Made by a program: the position numbers and the translations under genes. This document shows, one piece after another, positions 29,075 through 37,339 of a stretch of 49,701 nucleotides of DNA (positions are counted from its first letter, which is position 1; each line of letters opens with the position of its first letter). Under the pieces are notes generated by a model. It was given only the letters and a program-made list of their open reading frames with translations. It made no database searches and had not been told where the DNA came from. The stretch covers positions 1 through 49,701 of the forward strand of contig NZ_JAGSOH010000048.1 in assembly GCF_018139625.1 (NCBI RefSeq). Reading direction: 5' to 3'. The DNA is from Actinospica acidithermotolerans (GTDB lineage: Bacteria > Actinomycetota > Actinomycetes > Streptomycetales > Catenulisporaceae).

Positions 29075-29120
29075 CCTCACAGAAACGACGGTCCGAACCC
29101 TCCTCGGGAAGGAACCACCC

Positions 29121-30080
29121 ATGCCGCAACAGAACCGCCCGCGCCGCTCCTGCCTCGCCGTGCCGGGCTCGAACCCGCGCTTCCTGGAAAAGGCCCAGTC
29201 GCTGCCCGCCGACCAGGTCTTCCTCGACCTCGAGGACGCCTGCGCGCCGCTGGAGAAGGAGGGCGCCCGGCTCAAGATCGTGGACGCGCTCAACAACGGC
29301 GACTGGGGCGGCAAGACCCGCACCGTGCGGGTGAACGACCTGACGACGCACTGGACCTACCGCGACGTGGTCACCGTGGTCGAGGGCGCCGGCGCCAACC
29401 TGGACTGCATCATGCTGCCGAAGGTGCAGGACGCCGGGCAGGTTGTCTGGCTGGACCTGCTGCTCACCCAGATCGAGAAGACGATGGGCTACGAGGTCGG
29501 CCGGATCGGCATCGAGGCGCAGATCGAGAACGCCAAGGGCCTGGTCAACGTCGACGCCATCGGCGCCGCCTCCCCGCGCATCGAGACCATCATCTTCGGC
29601 CCGGCCGACTTCATGGCCTCGATCAACATGAAGTCCCTCGTCGTCGGCGAGCAGCCGCCGCTCTACGACGTCGGCGACGCGTACCACTACATCCTGATGC
29701 GCATCCTGATGGCCGCGCGGGCGAACGACGTGCAGGCGATCGACGGCCCCTACCTGCAGGTGCGCAACCCCGAGGGCTTCCGCAAGGTGGCCGGCCGCTC
29801 CGCCGCGCTGGGCTTCGACGGCAAGTGGGTGCTGCACCCGGACCAGATCGCCATCGCCAACGAGCTGTTCGCGCCGACGCAGGAGGACTACGACCACGCC
29901 GAGCTGATCCTCGACGCCTACGAGTGGTGCACCTCGGAGGCGGGCGGCAAGAAGGGCTCCGCGATGCTCGGCGACGAGATGATCGACGAGGCCTCCCGGA
30001 AGATGGCACTGGTCATCGCGGGCAAGGGCCGGGCCGCCGGCTACACCCGCACGTCCAAGTTCGAGCCGCCGCAGGCGTAG
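29121..30080 (+). CDS. HpcH/HpaI-family CoA-ester lyase (malyl-/methylmalyl-CoA lyase-like)
   Basis: This 319-aa CitE-like TIM-barrel lyase carries SCLAVPGSNPRFLEKA, DLEDAC (metal-binding Glu/Asp) and IGIEAQIENAKGL. In actinobacteria such lyases cleave methylmalyl-CoA to glyoxylate and propionyl-CoA in the ethylmalonyl-CoA pathway. A MaoC hydratase and an acyl-CoA dehydrogenase nearby fit that. ATG 29121 has GGAAGGA upstream. A hairpin terminator follows the stop. Confidence 0.85.
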   Translation: MPQQNRPRRSCLAVPGSNPRFLEKAQSLPADQVFLDLEDACAPLEKEGARLKIVDALNNGDWGGKTRTVRVNDLTTHWTYRDVVTVVEGAGANLDCIMLPKVQDAGQVVWLDLLLTQIEKTMGYEVGRIGIEAQIENAKGLVNVDAIGAASPRIETIIFGPADFMASINMKSLVVGEQPPLYDVGDAYHYILMRILMAARANDVQAIDGPYLQVRNPEGFRKVAGRSAALGFDGKWVLHPDQIAIANELFAPTQEDYDHAELILDAYEWCTSEAGGKKGSAMLGDEMIDEASRKMALVIAGKGRAAGYTRTSKFEPPQA

Positions 30081-30090
30081 CGGACGTGTG

Positions 30091-30117
30091 ACCGGGTGCC
30101 GCTCGGTGGCACCCGGT
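30091..30117 (+). terminator. Terminator after the CoA-ester lyase
   Basis: A perfect 10-bp stem ACCGGGTGCC with a 7-nt loop is followed at a short distance by TTTT (30123-30126). It isolates the lyase transcript from the antitoxin gene starting at 30131. Confidence 0.8.
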
Positions 30118-30130
30118 GCTACCTTTTGAT

Positions 30131-30400
30131 ATGAGCCTTCAGCCAGAGGTCACCCAACGGGATCTGCGGAACCGGTCGAAAGAGATCATGGATGCGGTGG
30201 CACACGGGCGCGCCTTCACGGTGACCCGGAACGGGCATCAGATCGGGGAGCTGATCCCGATCCGTCGGCACCGCCGCTTCGTCTCACGCGCCGAGTTCGC
30301 AGCGATGTCGCGCAACGCTCCTCCCGTCGATCTGGAGGCGTTCCGCGCTGACCAGGAAGCCGTGCTCGACGAGTACCAAGACGATCCGTATGAGCGTTAG
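30131..30400 (+). CDS. Phd/YefM-type antitoxin
   Basis: The 89-aa protein has an N-terminal Phd/YefM fold (VTQRDLRNRSKEIMDAVAHG, then FTVTRNGHQIGELIPI) and an acidic C-terminal tail that would wrap the toxin. The ATG at 30131 is preferred over the GTG at 30116, which lies inside a terminator hairpin. It overlaps the PIN toxin gene by 11 bp, the standard antitoxin-first order, and probably represses its own operon. Confidence 0.9.
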   Translation: MSLQPEVTQRDLRNRSKEIMDAVAHGRAFTVTRNGHQIGELIPIRRHRRFVSRAEFAAMSRNAPPVDLEAFRADQEAVLDEYQDDPYER

Positions 30401-30845
30401 ACGCCATCCGCAGGGATTACTGGACACGAACATCATCATCCTGCGCGAGTGGATCGATCCGGAGGAACTGCCGGACGAGATGGCGATCAGTTCCGTGACG
30501 CTCGCCGAGTTGTCGGCGGGTCCGCATCTGGTGCGCGCTGCCGCGGAGAGTCCGGGGTACGACGAGGCGGCGGAGCGTGCCCGCCGCATCGAGGTGCTGC
30601 AACGTGTCGAAGCCGAGTTCGATCCCATCCCTTTCGGGGCGGACGCCGCGCGTGCGTATGGTCGCGTGGTCGCCGCCGTGGCCGCGATCGGCCGCAGTCC
30701 TCGCCGCCGGATGGCGGTTCAGCAGATCGCGGCCGTGGCATTGGTCGAGTCGCTGCCGCTGTTCACGACGAACCCGGACGACTTCGCCGGGCTGGGCGAG
30801 TTGATCACCGTCGTGCCCGTGATGCGGCCGCCGGTTTTGCGTTGA
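30390..30845 (+). CDS. vapC: VapC-like PIN-domain toxin, one acidic residue replaced
   Basis: This 151-aa PIN-fold ribonuclease has Asp12 in LLDTNIII and Glu40 in TLAEL, with Asn128/Asp130/Asp131 in TTNPDDF. The third conserved acidic position, normally the Asp of a D-x-x-IAA motif, is Val110 (RRRMAVQQIAA, GTT at 30717-30719). Activity may be lost or altered. Codon 10 is TTA (30417-30419), rare in this genome. With the overlapping Phd-type antitoxin it forms a type II toxin-antitoxin module. Confidence 0.88.
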   Translation: MSVRRHPQGLLDTNIIILREWIDPEELPDEMAISSVTLAELSAGPHLVRAAAESPGYDEAAERARRIEVLQRVEAEFDPIPFGADAARAYGRVVAAVAAIGRSPRRRMAVQQIAAVALVESLPLFTTNPDDFAGLGELITVVPVMRPPVLR

Positions 30846-30974
30846 GCTCGTCGAGGACCGGGCAAAGAATGGCGTCCGCCCCTCTTTCCAGCCCGCGGCC
30901 GACTGTGGATACTGACCGGTAACCATCAGCCCCGCATCCTCTGGGAGCGGGAGCATCGACAAGGGAGTCACCGC

Positions 30975-32168
30975 ATGGCACGCCTCGCCCGGACCGAGGG
31001 ACTGACCGAGATCCAGCAGGAGATCCTCGCCACCGTGCACACCTTCGTGGAACGGGAGATCATCCCGGTGGCCACGGAGCTGGAGCACGCCGACGAGTAC
31101 CCGGCCGAGATCGTCAAGGGGATGGCCGAGCTCGGCCTGTTCGGCCTGATGATCCCGGAGGAGCACGGCGGGCTCGGCGAGTCGCTGCTGACCTACGCGC
31201 TCGTCGTGGAGGAGATCGCCCGCGGCTGGATGTCCGTATCCGGCATCTTGAACACGCACTTCATCGTCGCGTACATGATCAAGCAGCACGGCACCCCGGA
31301 GCAGCAGGCGTACTTCCTGCCGAAGATGGCCGAGGGCGAGGTGCGCGCGGCGTTCTCGATGTCCGAGCCCGCGCTCGGCTCCGACGTCGCCGCGATCACC
31401 ACCAAGGGTGTGCGCGACGGCGAGGACTACCTGATCACCGGTCAGAAGATGTGGCTGACCAACGGCGGCACCTCGAACCTGGTCGCGCTGCTGGCGAAGA
31501 CCGACGAGGGTGCGGACACCCCCTACAAGAACCTGACGACCTTCCTGATCGAGAAGGAGCCGGGCTTCGGCGAGACCCGGCCCGGCCTGACCGTGCCCGG
31601 CAAGATCGCGAAGATGGGGTACAAGGGCGTCGACACCACCGAGCTGGTGCTGGACAACGTGCGCGTAGGAGCCGACCGGGTGCTCGGCGGCGCGCCAGGG
31701 CGCGGCTTCGCGCACATGATGGACGGCGTCGAGGTCGGCCGGGTCAACGTCGCGGCCCGCGCCTGCGGCATCGCGCTGCGCGCCTTCGAGCTCGGCATCG
31801 CCTACGCGCAGCAGCGCGCCACCTTCGGCAAGCCGATCGCGCAGCACCAGGCGATCCAGTTCAAGCTCGCCGAGATGGCCACGAAGGTCGAGGCGGCGCA
31901 CCAGATGATGGTGCGCGCCGCGCGGGTCAAGGACTCGGGGCAGCGCAACGACCTCGAGGCGGGCATGGCCAAGTTCCTCGCGGCCGAGTACTGCAAGGAG
32001 GTCGTCGAGGACTCCTTCCGGATCCACGGCGGCTACGGCTACTCGAAGGAGTACGAGATCGAGCGCCTGTACCGCGAGGCGCCGATGCTGCTGATCGGCG
32101 AGGGCACCGCCGAGATCCAGAAGATGATCATCGGCCGCCGCATCCTCGAGGAGTACAAGCTGCGGTAG
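30975..32168 (+). CDS. Acyl-CoA dehydrogenase
   Basis: This 397-aa FAD enzyme has the family signatures FSMSEPALGSDVAAI (FAD/substrate), RATFGKPIAQHQAIQ and HGGYGYSKEYEIERLYR. The catalytic Glu376 is in GEGTAEIQ. It oxidises an acyl-CoA to the enoyl-CoA with electron-transfer flavoprotein. The neighbouring CoA-ester lyase and MaoC hydratase make a methylsuccinyl-CoA dehydrogenase role plausible, but that enzyme is usually longer in proteobacteria, so a general short-chain enzyme remains possible. Confidence 0.9.
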   Translation: MARLARTEGLTEIQQEILATVHTFVEREIIPVATELEHADEYPAEIVKGMAELGLFGLMIPEEHGGLGESLLTYALVVEEIARGWMSVSGILNTHFIVAYMIKQHGTPEQQAYFLPKMAEGEVRAAFSMSEPALGSDVAAITTKGVRDGEDYLITGQKMWLTNGGTSNLVALLAKTDEGADTPYKNLTTFLIEKEPGFGETRPGLTVPGKIAKMGYKGVDTTELVLDNVRVGADRVLGGAPGRGFAHMMDGVEVGRVNVAARACGIALRAFELGIAYAQQRATFGKPIAQHQAIQFKLAEMATKVEAAHQMMVRAARVKDSGQRNDLEAGMAKFLAAEYCKEVVEDSFRIHGGYGYSKEYEIERLYREAPMLLIGEGTAEIQKMIIGRRILEEYKLR

Positions 32169-32198
32169 CCCCGGCGCCGCGGGGTTAGTCTGCGGTGC

Positions 32199-33152
32199 AT
32201 GAGCGACTCGCCGCGGATCCCCGGCCGCCTGGTCCGACTGGCCGGCTCGGCCACGCACGTCGTCGTCGAGCCCGGGCCGGCCGGCGTGCCGCCGGTCGTG
32301 CTCAGCTCCGGCCTCGGCGGCGCCTGGTACGACTGGGACCGCGTCGTGCCGCTGATCGCCGGGCTCGCCCCCGTGCTGCGCTTCGACCGGCCGGGGCTCG
32401 GCTGGTCCGAGCCCGCCGCGCTGCCGCCCACGCTGGCCGGCGAGGCGGACCGGATCAGGGCCCTGCTGACGACGCCCGGCGTGCTGGCGCCGGACGCGCC
32501 GCCGGCCGGCCCCGCCGTGGTCGTCGGCCACTCGCTCGCGGGCTTCCACGTCGAGGCGTTCGCGCGGCTCTTCCCGGAGCTGACGGCCGGCGTCGTGCTC
32601 GTCGACGCATCCGCCGAGCCGGAGGCGGCCGGCCCCGAGCCCGAAACGGCCGCACAACGGCGTCTGGCGCAGTGGCGGACGGTCGGTGAACTCGCGGGGC
32701 GCACCGGCCTCGCCGGGCTCGCCATGCCGCGTCTGCGGGCCCTGGCGATCCGGCTCTCCCGCAACGGCGGATCAGACCTCGCCGATCCCGCCGACGTCGC
32801 GGCCACCGCGGCCTCCGGCAGGCTGCTGACGAGCGCGCTGCTGGAGAACGCGACGTACGACGCGCTCGCCGCGCAGTTGCTGGAACTGCGCTGCGAGAAG
32901 CCCTTCCCGCAGGAGCCGCCGCTGCGGGTGATCGCGGCCTTCGGCAGCACTCCGGCGGTGCGCGCGCTCCCGTTCGCGGCCGGCAGGGTCAGCCAGCGCA
33001 ACGAGAGCTGGCTCGCCCGGCAGCGCCAGCTGGCGGAGCTCTCTGAGCGGGGCAGGCTCATCGAGCTCGCGGACAGCGCGCACTACGTCCCGTTCGACCG
33101 GCCGGACGCGGTCGCGGAAACCGTTCGCGAGCTCTTGGCGTCGCTCGACTAG
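32199..33152 (+). CDS. Alpha/beta-hydrolase
   Basis: The 317-aa serine hydrolase has an oxyanion strand VVLSSGLGG, the nucleophile Ser112 in GHSLAG and the catalytic His in DSAHYVPFDRP. An insertion between residues 140 and 240 forms the lid. It starts 30 bp after the dehydrogenase and is probably co-transcribed. It could act as a thioesterase or an ester hydrolase; the substrate is not evident. Confidence 0.85.
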   Translation: MSDSPRIPGRLVRLAGSATHVVVEPGPAGVPPVVLSSGLGGAWYDWDRVVPLIAGLAPVLRFDRPGLGWSEPAALPPTLAGEADRIRALLTTPGVLAPDAPPAGPAVVVGHSLAGFHVEAFARLFPELTAGVVLVDASAEPEAAGPEPETAAQRRLAQWRTVGELAGRTGLAGLAMPRLRALAIRLSRNGGSDLADPADVAATAASGRLLTSALLENATYDALAAQLLELRCEKPFPQEPPLRVIAAFGSTPAVRALPFAAGRVSQRNESWLARQRQLAELSERGRLIELADSAHYVPFDRPDAVAETVRELLASLD

Positions 33153-33301
33153 ACTCGACGCGCGGACCGGTCCCGCGGACCACCTGACGCAGCCCGGCCC
33201 GATGCGGCAGGATTGGGGTCGGCGAACCACCGGTCGCCGCACGGCACAGGTGTCCCCGAATGCGAGCGACGCTAGGAACCAGGGAGGGCCAGAACACTCC
33301 G

Positions 33302-34138
33302 ATGGCAACGTATTACGTGATCGCCCGCATGGACGGCACCCGGCAGATCGGCCCGGACCGGCAGGTGGTGGACCTCGCCGCCGCGCTGGAGCGCGGCATC
33401 ACCCAGTTCATCGTCGAGACCGCGCCCGGCTCGGACGAGCAGCCCGCGCCGGACGCCGAGCGCGAGCCCTACGGCCTGCTGCTGCATCCGGAGCCCGCGC
33501 AGACCGGCCTCGGCATCGCCGACGACATGACCCTCACCCTCGGCGTGGACGGCGCCTTCCGGCTCTTCCAGCTCCAGGCCGTGCCCGCGCCCGAGCACTA
33601 CGTGCCGGTCTCCTCGGTCGGCGCCCAGGCGATCGTCACCCGCGAGTTCCTGGCCACCGCCGAGGTGCCCGCGTGGTGGGCCTACGGCCCCAGCGGCCGC
33701 CGGGTGCTCGGCCTGCTGTACGCCCTCGCCGGGCTCAAGCGCGAGCAGCTGGACAAGATCGGGCGCCGGATCGACGCGGCCGGCCTCGGCTTCGCGAAGG
33801 ACAAGTTCGACGCGCTGGCCGCCGCCGACAGCGCGATCGGCGACTCCGGCCGCTCCGGCGCCGCCCGGCTGGCCCGCGGGTACGCGCGCGCCGCCACCTA
33901 CGGCACCTGGGAGAAGGACTCGGCCCTGAGCCACGCGGCCTCCGCCGCCGGCGACGTGGCCTACGTGCTGACCGTCGCCGACCTGCTCGAGGAGGAGGTG
34001 CTCGACCGCCTCGCGCACTGGCTCGCGCCGGAGATCGCCGACATCGGCTTCGGCGGCGAGGACGAGGAGTACCCGAAGCCCGGCCAGCCCGAGTTCGAGC
34101 CGGAGTCCGAGCCGGAACCCGAGGCGCAGGAGGCCTGA
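33302..34138 (+). CDS. Uncharacterised protein with acidic Glu/Pro tail
   Basis: The 278-aa soluble protein begins MATYYVIARMDGTRQIG and has no signal, TM helix or known motif. A helical middle (ALAGLKREQLDKIGRRIDAA) is followed by a long helical region and an acidic tail of repeated ESEPEPEAQ type. GGGAGGG lies 15 bp upstream of the ATG, slightly far. It sits between the alpha/beta-hydrolase and the MaoC gene. I do not recognise it. Confidence 0.6.
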   Translation: MATYYVIARMDGTRQIGPDRQVVDLAAALERGITQFIVETAPGSDEQPAPDAEREPYGLLLHPEPAQTGLGIADDMTLTLGVDGAFRLFQLQAVPAPEHYVPVSSVGAQAIVTREFLATAEVPAWWAYGPSGRRVLGLLYALAGLKREQLDKIGRRIDAAGLGFAKDKFDALAAADSAIGDSGRSGAARLARGYARAATYGTWEKDSALSHAASAAGDVAYVLTVADLLEEEVLDRLAHWLAPEIADIGFGGEDEEYPKPGQPEFEPESEPEPEAQEA

Positions 34139-34333
34139 GCGATTCCGGTGCCCCGCGCCGCGCGTCGCCCGTCCGCCGAAAGCCGTGCGGCGGCGCGCAG
34201 TGCGGCCGAGCGCTGTGCGGCGGGCGCTCTGCGGCGGGCTCGCGCGGCGTGTGAGTGACGGCACCTACCCAGCGGTAACTTCTTGCGGCAGGATGAGCGG
34301 AACACACCTCCGACCCTTCAGGAGCTGACCCGC

Positions 34334-34801
34334 ATGCAGTTCGGCCGCTACTTCGAAGAGTTCGAAATCGGTGCCGTCTACAAGCACTGGCCCGGCAAGA
34401 CGGTCACCGAATACGACGACCACCTCTTCTGCCTGATCACCATGAACCACCACCCGCTGCACCTCGACGCGCACTACGCCGAGACCAGCACCGAGTTCAA
34501 GAAGAACGTCGTGGTGGGCAACTACATCTACTCGCTGCTGCTCGGCATGTCGGTGCCGGACGTCTCCGGGAAGGCCATCGCCAACCTCGAGGTCGAATCC
34601 CTCCGGCACGTCGCCCCGACCTTCCACGGCGACACGATCTACGGCGAGACCACCGTGCTCGACAAGACCGAGTCCAGATCGAAGCCGGACCGCGGCGTGG
34701 TCTACGTCGAGACGCGCGGCCTGAATCAGGACGGCACCGTGGTGTGCGTCTTCCGACGCAAGGTGATGGTCCCGAAGAAGCCGGCCGAGACCGCCGGATA
34801 A
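34334..34801 (+). CDS. MaoC-family dehydratase (mesaconyl-CoA hydratase-like)
   Basis: This 155-aa single hot-dog-fold hydratase starts MQFGRYFEEFEIG. Its active-site segment MNHHPLHLDAHYA carries the Asp/His pair and is followed by VVVGNYIYSLLLGMSV. In actinobacterial ethylmalonyl-CoA gene sets a MaoC protein of this length next to a CoA-ester lyase interconverts mesaconyl-CoA and methylmalyl-CoA. The ATG has AGGAG 10 bp upstream. Confidence 0.88.
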   Translation: MQFGRYFEEFEIGAVYKHWPGKTVTEYDDHLFCLITMNHHPLHLDAHYAETSTEFKKNVVVGNYIYSLLLGMSVPDVSGKAIANLEVESLRHVAPTFHGDTIYGETTVLDKTESRSKPDRGVVYVETRGLNQDGTVVCVFRRKVMVPKKPAETAG

Positions 34802-34893
34802 CCCGCCGAAACGGATGTTCGGGCAGCCCGGAGCGCCACTGACGGGTGACGGGAGCTTGACGGAAGGCACCCGGACGGGAGACCGTTCGTACC

Positions 34894-35637
34894 ATGAAGG
34901 GCGAGCCCAGTTGCCCGCGGTGCGGGAACCGCGTCCATGCTCCCGGAGACGCCACGGCGCATCTGCCGGTCGTCCCCGACTCGCTGGCGGGAATGGTGCC
35001 GGACACGGTTCCCGAGGACCTCGCCACGCTGCCCGCGGCGGCGCTCCCGTTCGGCGGCGGCGCGGTGGACCTGTGGCACTGCGAGGTGCACGGCGCCGTC
35101 CACCCGGTGCAGCCGGTGCTCGCGCCGGAGCACGAGGGGCTGGCCGCCGTCATCGCGCACTCCCAGGTGCCGCTGTGGCTGCCCTGGCCGCTGCCCGGCC
35201 AGTGGCGCTTCTCCGGCCTGGCCTACGTCGGCGACCGGCTCGACGGCGCGCGGGCCACGGTCGTCGCGATCAGCGGGCCCTCGCCCTTCGGCGGCGAGGG
35301 CGACCTGCTGCTGATCGCCGAGGAGATGGGCATCGGCATCGGCGCCCGCTTCGCCGGGCTGCCCGGACCCGACCCGGGACCGATCTTCGAGGACACCGCG
35401 GCCCACGCCAAGGTCTTCGCGGCCGGCCGGCCCACCCCCATGTGGGCCGTGCCCGGCACCGGCGACCGCGCGGTGTTCGTCGGCGAGGCGCGCGGGATGT
35501 GGCTGTGGCTGGTGCTCTGGCCCGCCATCGACGGCGCGATGCTCTACGACGACGTCGTGCTCACCGACCTGCGGGACGCGCTCGCCGAGATACCGCACCT
35601 GCCGCTCGGCACCCTTTCGCCGCGGTTCTTCGGCTGA
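34894..35637 (+). CDS. DUF6758 protein with N-terminal zinc ribbon
   Basis: The 247-aa protein starts with a CPRCGNRVHAPGD knuckle and a second CEVHG element, a likely zinc site. It continues with PLWLPWPLPGQWRFSGLAYVGD and GMGIGIGARFAG-like segments that I recognise from the actinobacterial DUF6758 family, which usually precedes a PHP phosphoesterase gene as here. No catalytic residues are apparent. Confidence 0.82.
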   Translation: MKGEPSCPRCGNRVHAPGDATAHLPVVPDSLAGMVPDTVPEDLATLPAAALPFGGGAVDLWHCEVHGAVHPVQPVLAPEHEGLAAVIAHSQVPLWLPWPLPGQWRFSGLAYVGDRLDGARATVVAISGPSPFGGEGDLLLIAEEMGIGIGARFAGLPGPDPGPIFEDTAAHAKVFAAGRPTPMWAVPGTGDRAVFVGEARGMWLWLVLWPAIDGAMLYDDVVLTDLRDALAEIPHLPLGTLSPRFFG

Positions 35638-35698
35638 TCTCCGCCCGGTCGCCAGGCACCGACGTGAGAGGTCGTCGGACTCCCGGTAACCTGGGCCA

Positions 35699-36535
35699 AT
35701 GCGGATCGACCTGCACACGCACAGCAGCTGTTCTGACGGTACGGACACGCCGTCGGAACTGCTCGCCAACGCCGCGCGCGCCGGGCTCGGCGTGATCGCG
35801 CTGACCGACCACGACACAACGGCCGGCTGGGACGCGGCGGCCTCGGCGGGGGAGCGCTACGGCGTGCGCGTGGTGCCCGGCGCCGAGATCTCCTGCCGCT
35901 TCGGCGGCAAGGGCGGCATCCAGGTCCACCTGCTGGCCTACGGCTTCGACCGCGGCGCCCCGGAGTTCGCCGCCGAGCGCGCGCTGCTGCGCGACGACCG
36001 GGAGCACCGCGCCGAGCTGATCACCGAGCGCTGCCGGGAGCTCGGCGCGCCGATCACCTGGGAGCAGGTGCAGCGGATCGCCCGCGGCGCCGCGATCGGC
36101 CGGCCGCACGTGGCGAGCGCGCTGGTCGAGGCCGGCGTGGTGCCGAGCGTGGACGCGGCCTTCTCCAGCCTCTGGCTCGCCGACGGCGGCCGCGCCTACG
36201 TGGAGAAGTACGCCCTCGACCCGGTGCACGCGATCCGGCTGGTGCGCGACGCGGGCGGCACGACCGTCTTCGCGCACCCGGCGGCCGCCAAGCGCGGCCG
36301 GATAGTGACCGAGGCGCAGATCGCGATGCTCGCCGACGCCGGCCTGCACGGCCTGGAGGCGGACCACCCGGACCACGACGAGCCGACCCGCGAGCGCATG
36401 CGGGCCCTGGCCCGCGACCTGAACATCGTGGCCACCGGATCCAGCGACTACCACGGCTCGCGCAAGACCGTCGTGCTCGGCCAGTGCACGACGGACCCGG
36501 AGGCTTTCGCCGCGCTCTTGCCCGAGTACGCCTAG
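35699..36535 (+). CDS. PHP-domain phosphoesterase (TrpH/YciV-like)
   Basis: The 278-aa metal-dependent phosphoesterase carries the PHP motifs RIDLHTHSSCSDG, ALTDHDTTAGW, VVPGAEISC, VFAHPAA and TGSSDYHG, which supply the trinuclear metal site. The length fits RNase AM / nucleoside bisphosphate phosphatase proteins acting on 5' RNA ends or pAp. The last 40 bp of the coding region are repeated exactly 94 bp downstream. Confidence 0.88.
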   Translation: MRIDLHTHSSCSDGTDTPSELLANAARAGLGVIALTDHDTTAGWDAAASAGERYGVRVVPGAEISCRFGGKGGIQVHLLAYGFDRGAPEFAAERALLRDDREHRAELITERCRELGAPITWEQVQRIARGAAIGRPHVASALVEAGVVPSVDAAFSSLWLADGGRAYVEKYALDPVHAIRLVRDAGGTTVFAHPAAAKRGRIVTEAQIAMLADAGLHGLEADHPDHDEPTRERMRALARDLNIVATGSSDYHGSRKTVVLGQCTTDPEAFAALLPEYA

Positions 36536-36627
36536 GGGCCGCGGGAGACCGTCGGGCTCGGCGTGCTCGGACCGTGTCTGCGGCACCGACCCGGAGGCTT
36601 TCGCCGCGCTCTTGCCCGAGTACGCCT
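36494..36627. repeat. Exact 40-bp direct repeat copying the PHP gene 3' end
   Basis: The segments 36494-36533 and 36588-36627 are identical (start GACCCGGAGGC, end GAGTACGCCT). The first encodes the gene's final residues before TAG; the second still reads into a TGA. Similar but diverged sequence (AGACCGTCG, GCTCGG) precedes both, so the duplication was probably longer, about 80-90 bp. Confidence 0.92.
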
Positions 36628-36676
36628 GAGCACTCGTACACTGGGCGGACCTCCGCCCATTCGAGTAAAGGCCCTC

Positions 36677-37291
36677 ATGTTCAACGCGACGCTGTTCGGC
36701 ACCAGCTTCATCACGCTGCTGGTCATCATGGACCCGCCCGGGACCGTGCCGATCTTCCTGGCGCTGACCTCGGGCCGCTCGAAGCGGGACCGGCGCTCGC
36801 TGGCGCTGCAGGCCTCGGCCGTCTCCCTCGGCGTGATCACCTGCTTCGCGGCCTTCGGCCAGCAGATCCTGCGGTACCTGGGCATCAACGTCGAGGCGCT
36901 GGAGGCGTCCGGCGGACTGCTGCTCCTGCTGGTCGCGCTGCAGCTGCTCACCGGCAACGCGGACGAGCCCTCGGAGACCACCGACGTCAACGTCGCGCTC
37001 GTCCCGCTGGGCACGCCGCTGCTGGCCGGCCCAGGCGCGATCGTCGCCGTGATCGTGTTCGTGCAGCAGATCCACCGGGCCGGGGACCTGATCGCGGTGG
37101 CCGCCGCGATCGTCGCCACCCACATCGTGATCTGGCTGACGATGCGTTACTCGGTCTACGTGATCCGGGTGATCAAGGACTCCGGGGTCACGCTCGTCAC
37201 CCGGATCGCCGGTCTGCTGCTCGCCGCGATCGCCGTGCAGATGGTCGCGGACGCGATCCACTCCTACCTGATCGCCTGGCACATCGTCTGA
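36677..37291 (+). CDS. MarC-family integral membrane protein
   Basis: The 204-aa, six-helix protein of the MarC/UPF0056 family is marked by LLVIMDPPGTVPIFLALT near the start and NVALVPLGTPLLAGPGAI in the middle. It was once thought to be a drug-resistance protein, but the transport role is unproven. ATG 36677 has AAAGG upstream; the upstream open frame encodes the duplicated PHP tail region and is not part of the gene. Confidence 0.9.
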   Translation: MFNATLFGTSFITLLVIMDPPGTVPIFLALTSGRSKRDRRSLALQASAVSLGVITCFAAFGQQILRYLGINVEALEASGGLLLLLVALQLLTGNADEPSETTDVNVALVPLGTPLLAGPGAIVAVIVFVQQIHRAGDLIAVAAAIVATHIVIWLTMRYSVYVIRVIKDSGVTLVTRIAGLLLAAIAVQMVADAIHSYLIAWHIV

Positions 37292-37339
37292 CGCCCGCCG
37301 GGCAAATCCGCCTGACAGCGGACCCGCCGGCTGGCTACC

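Noticed and set aside
36563-36676. Extended N-terminus of MarC or a separate small gene
   Set aside because: The region is the duplicated 3' end of the PHP gene; MarC homology begins at 36677.
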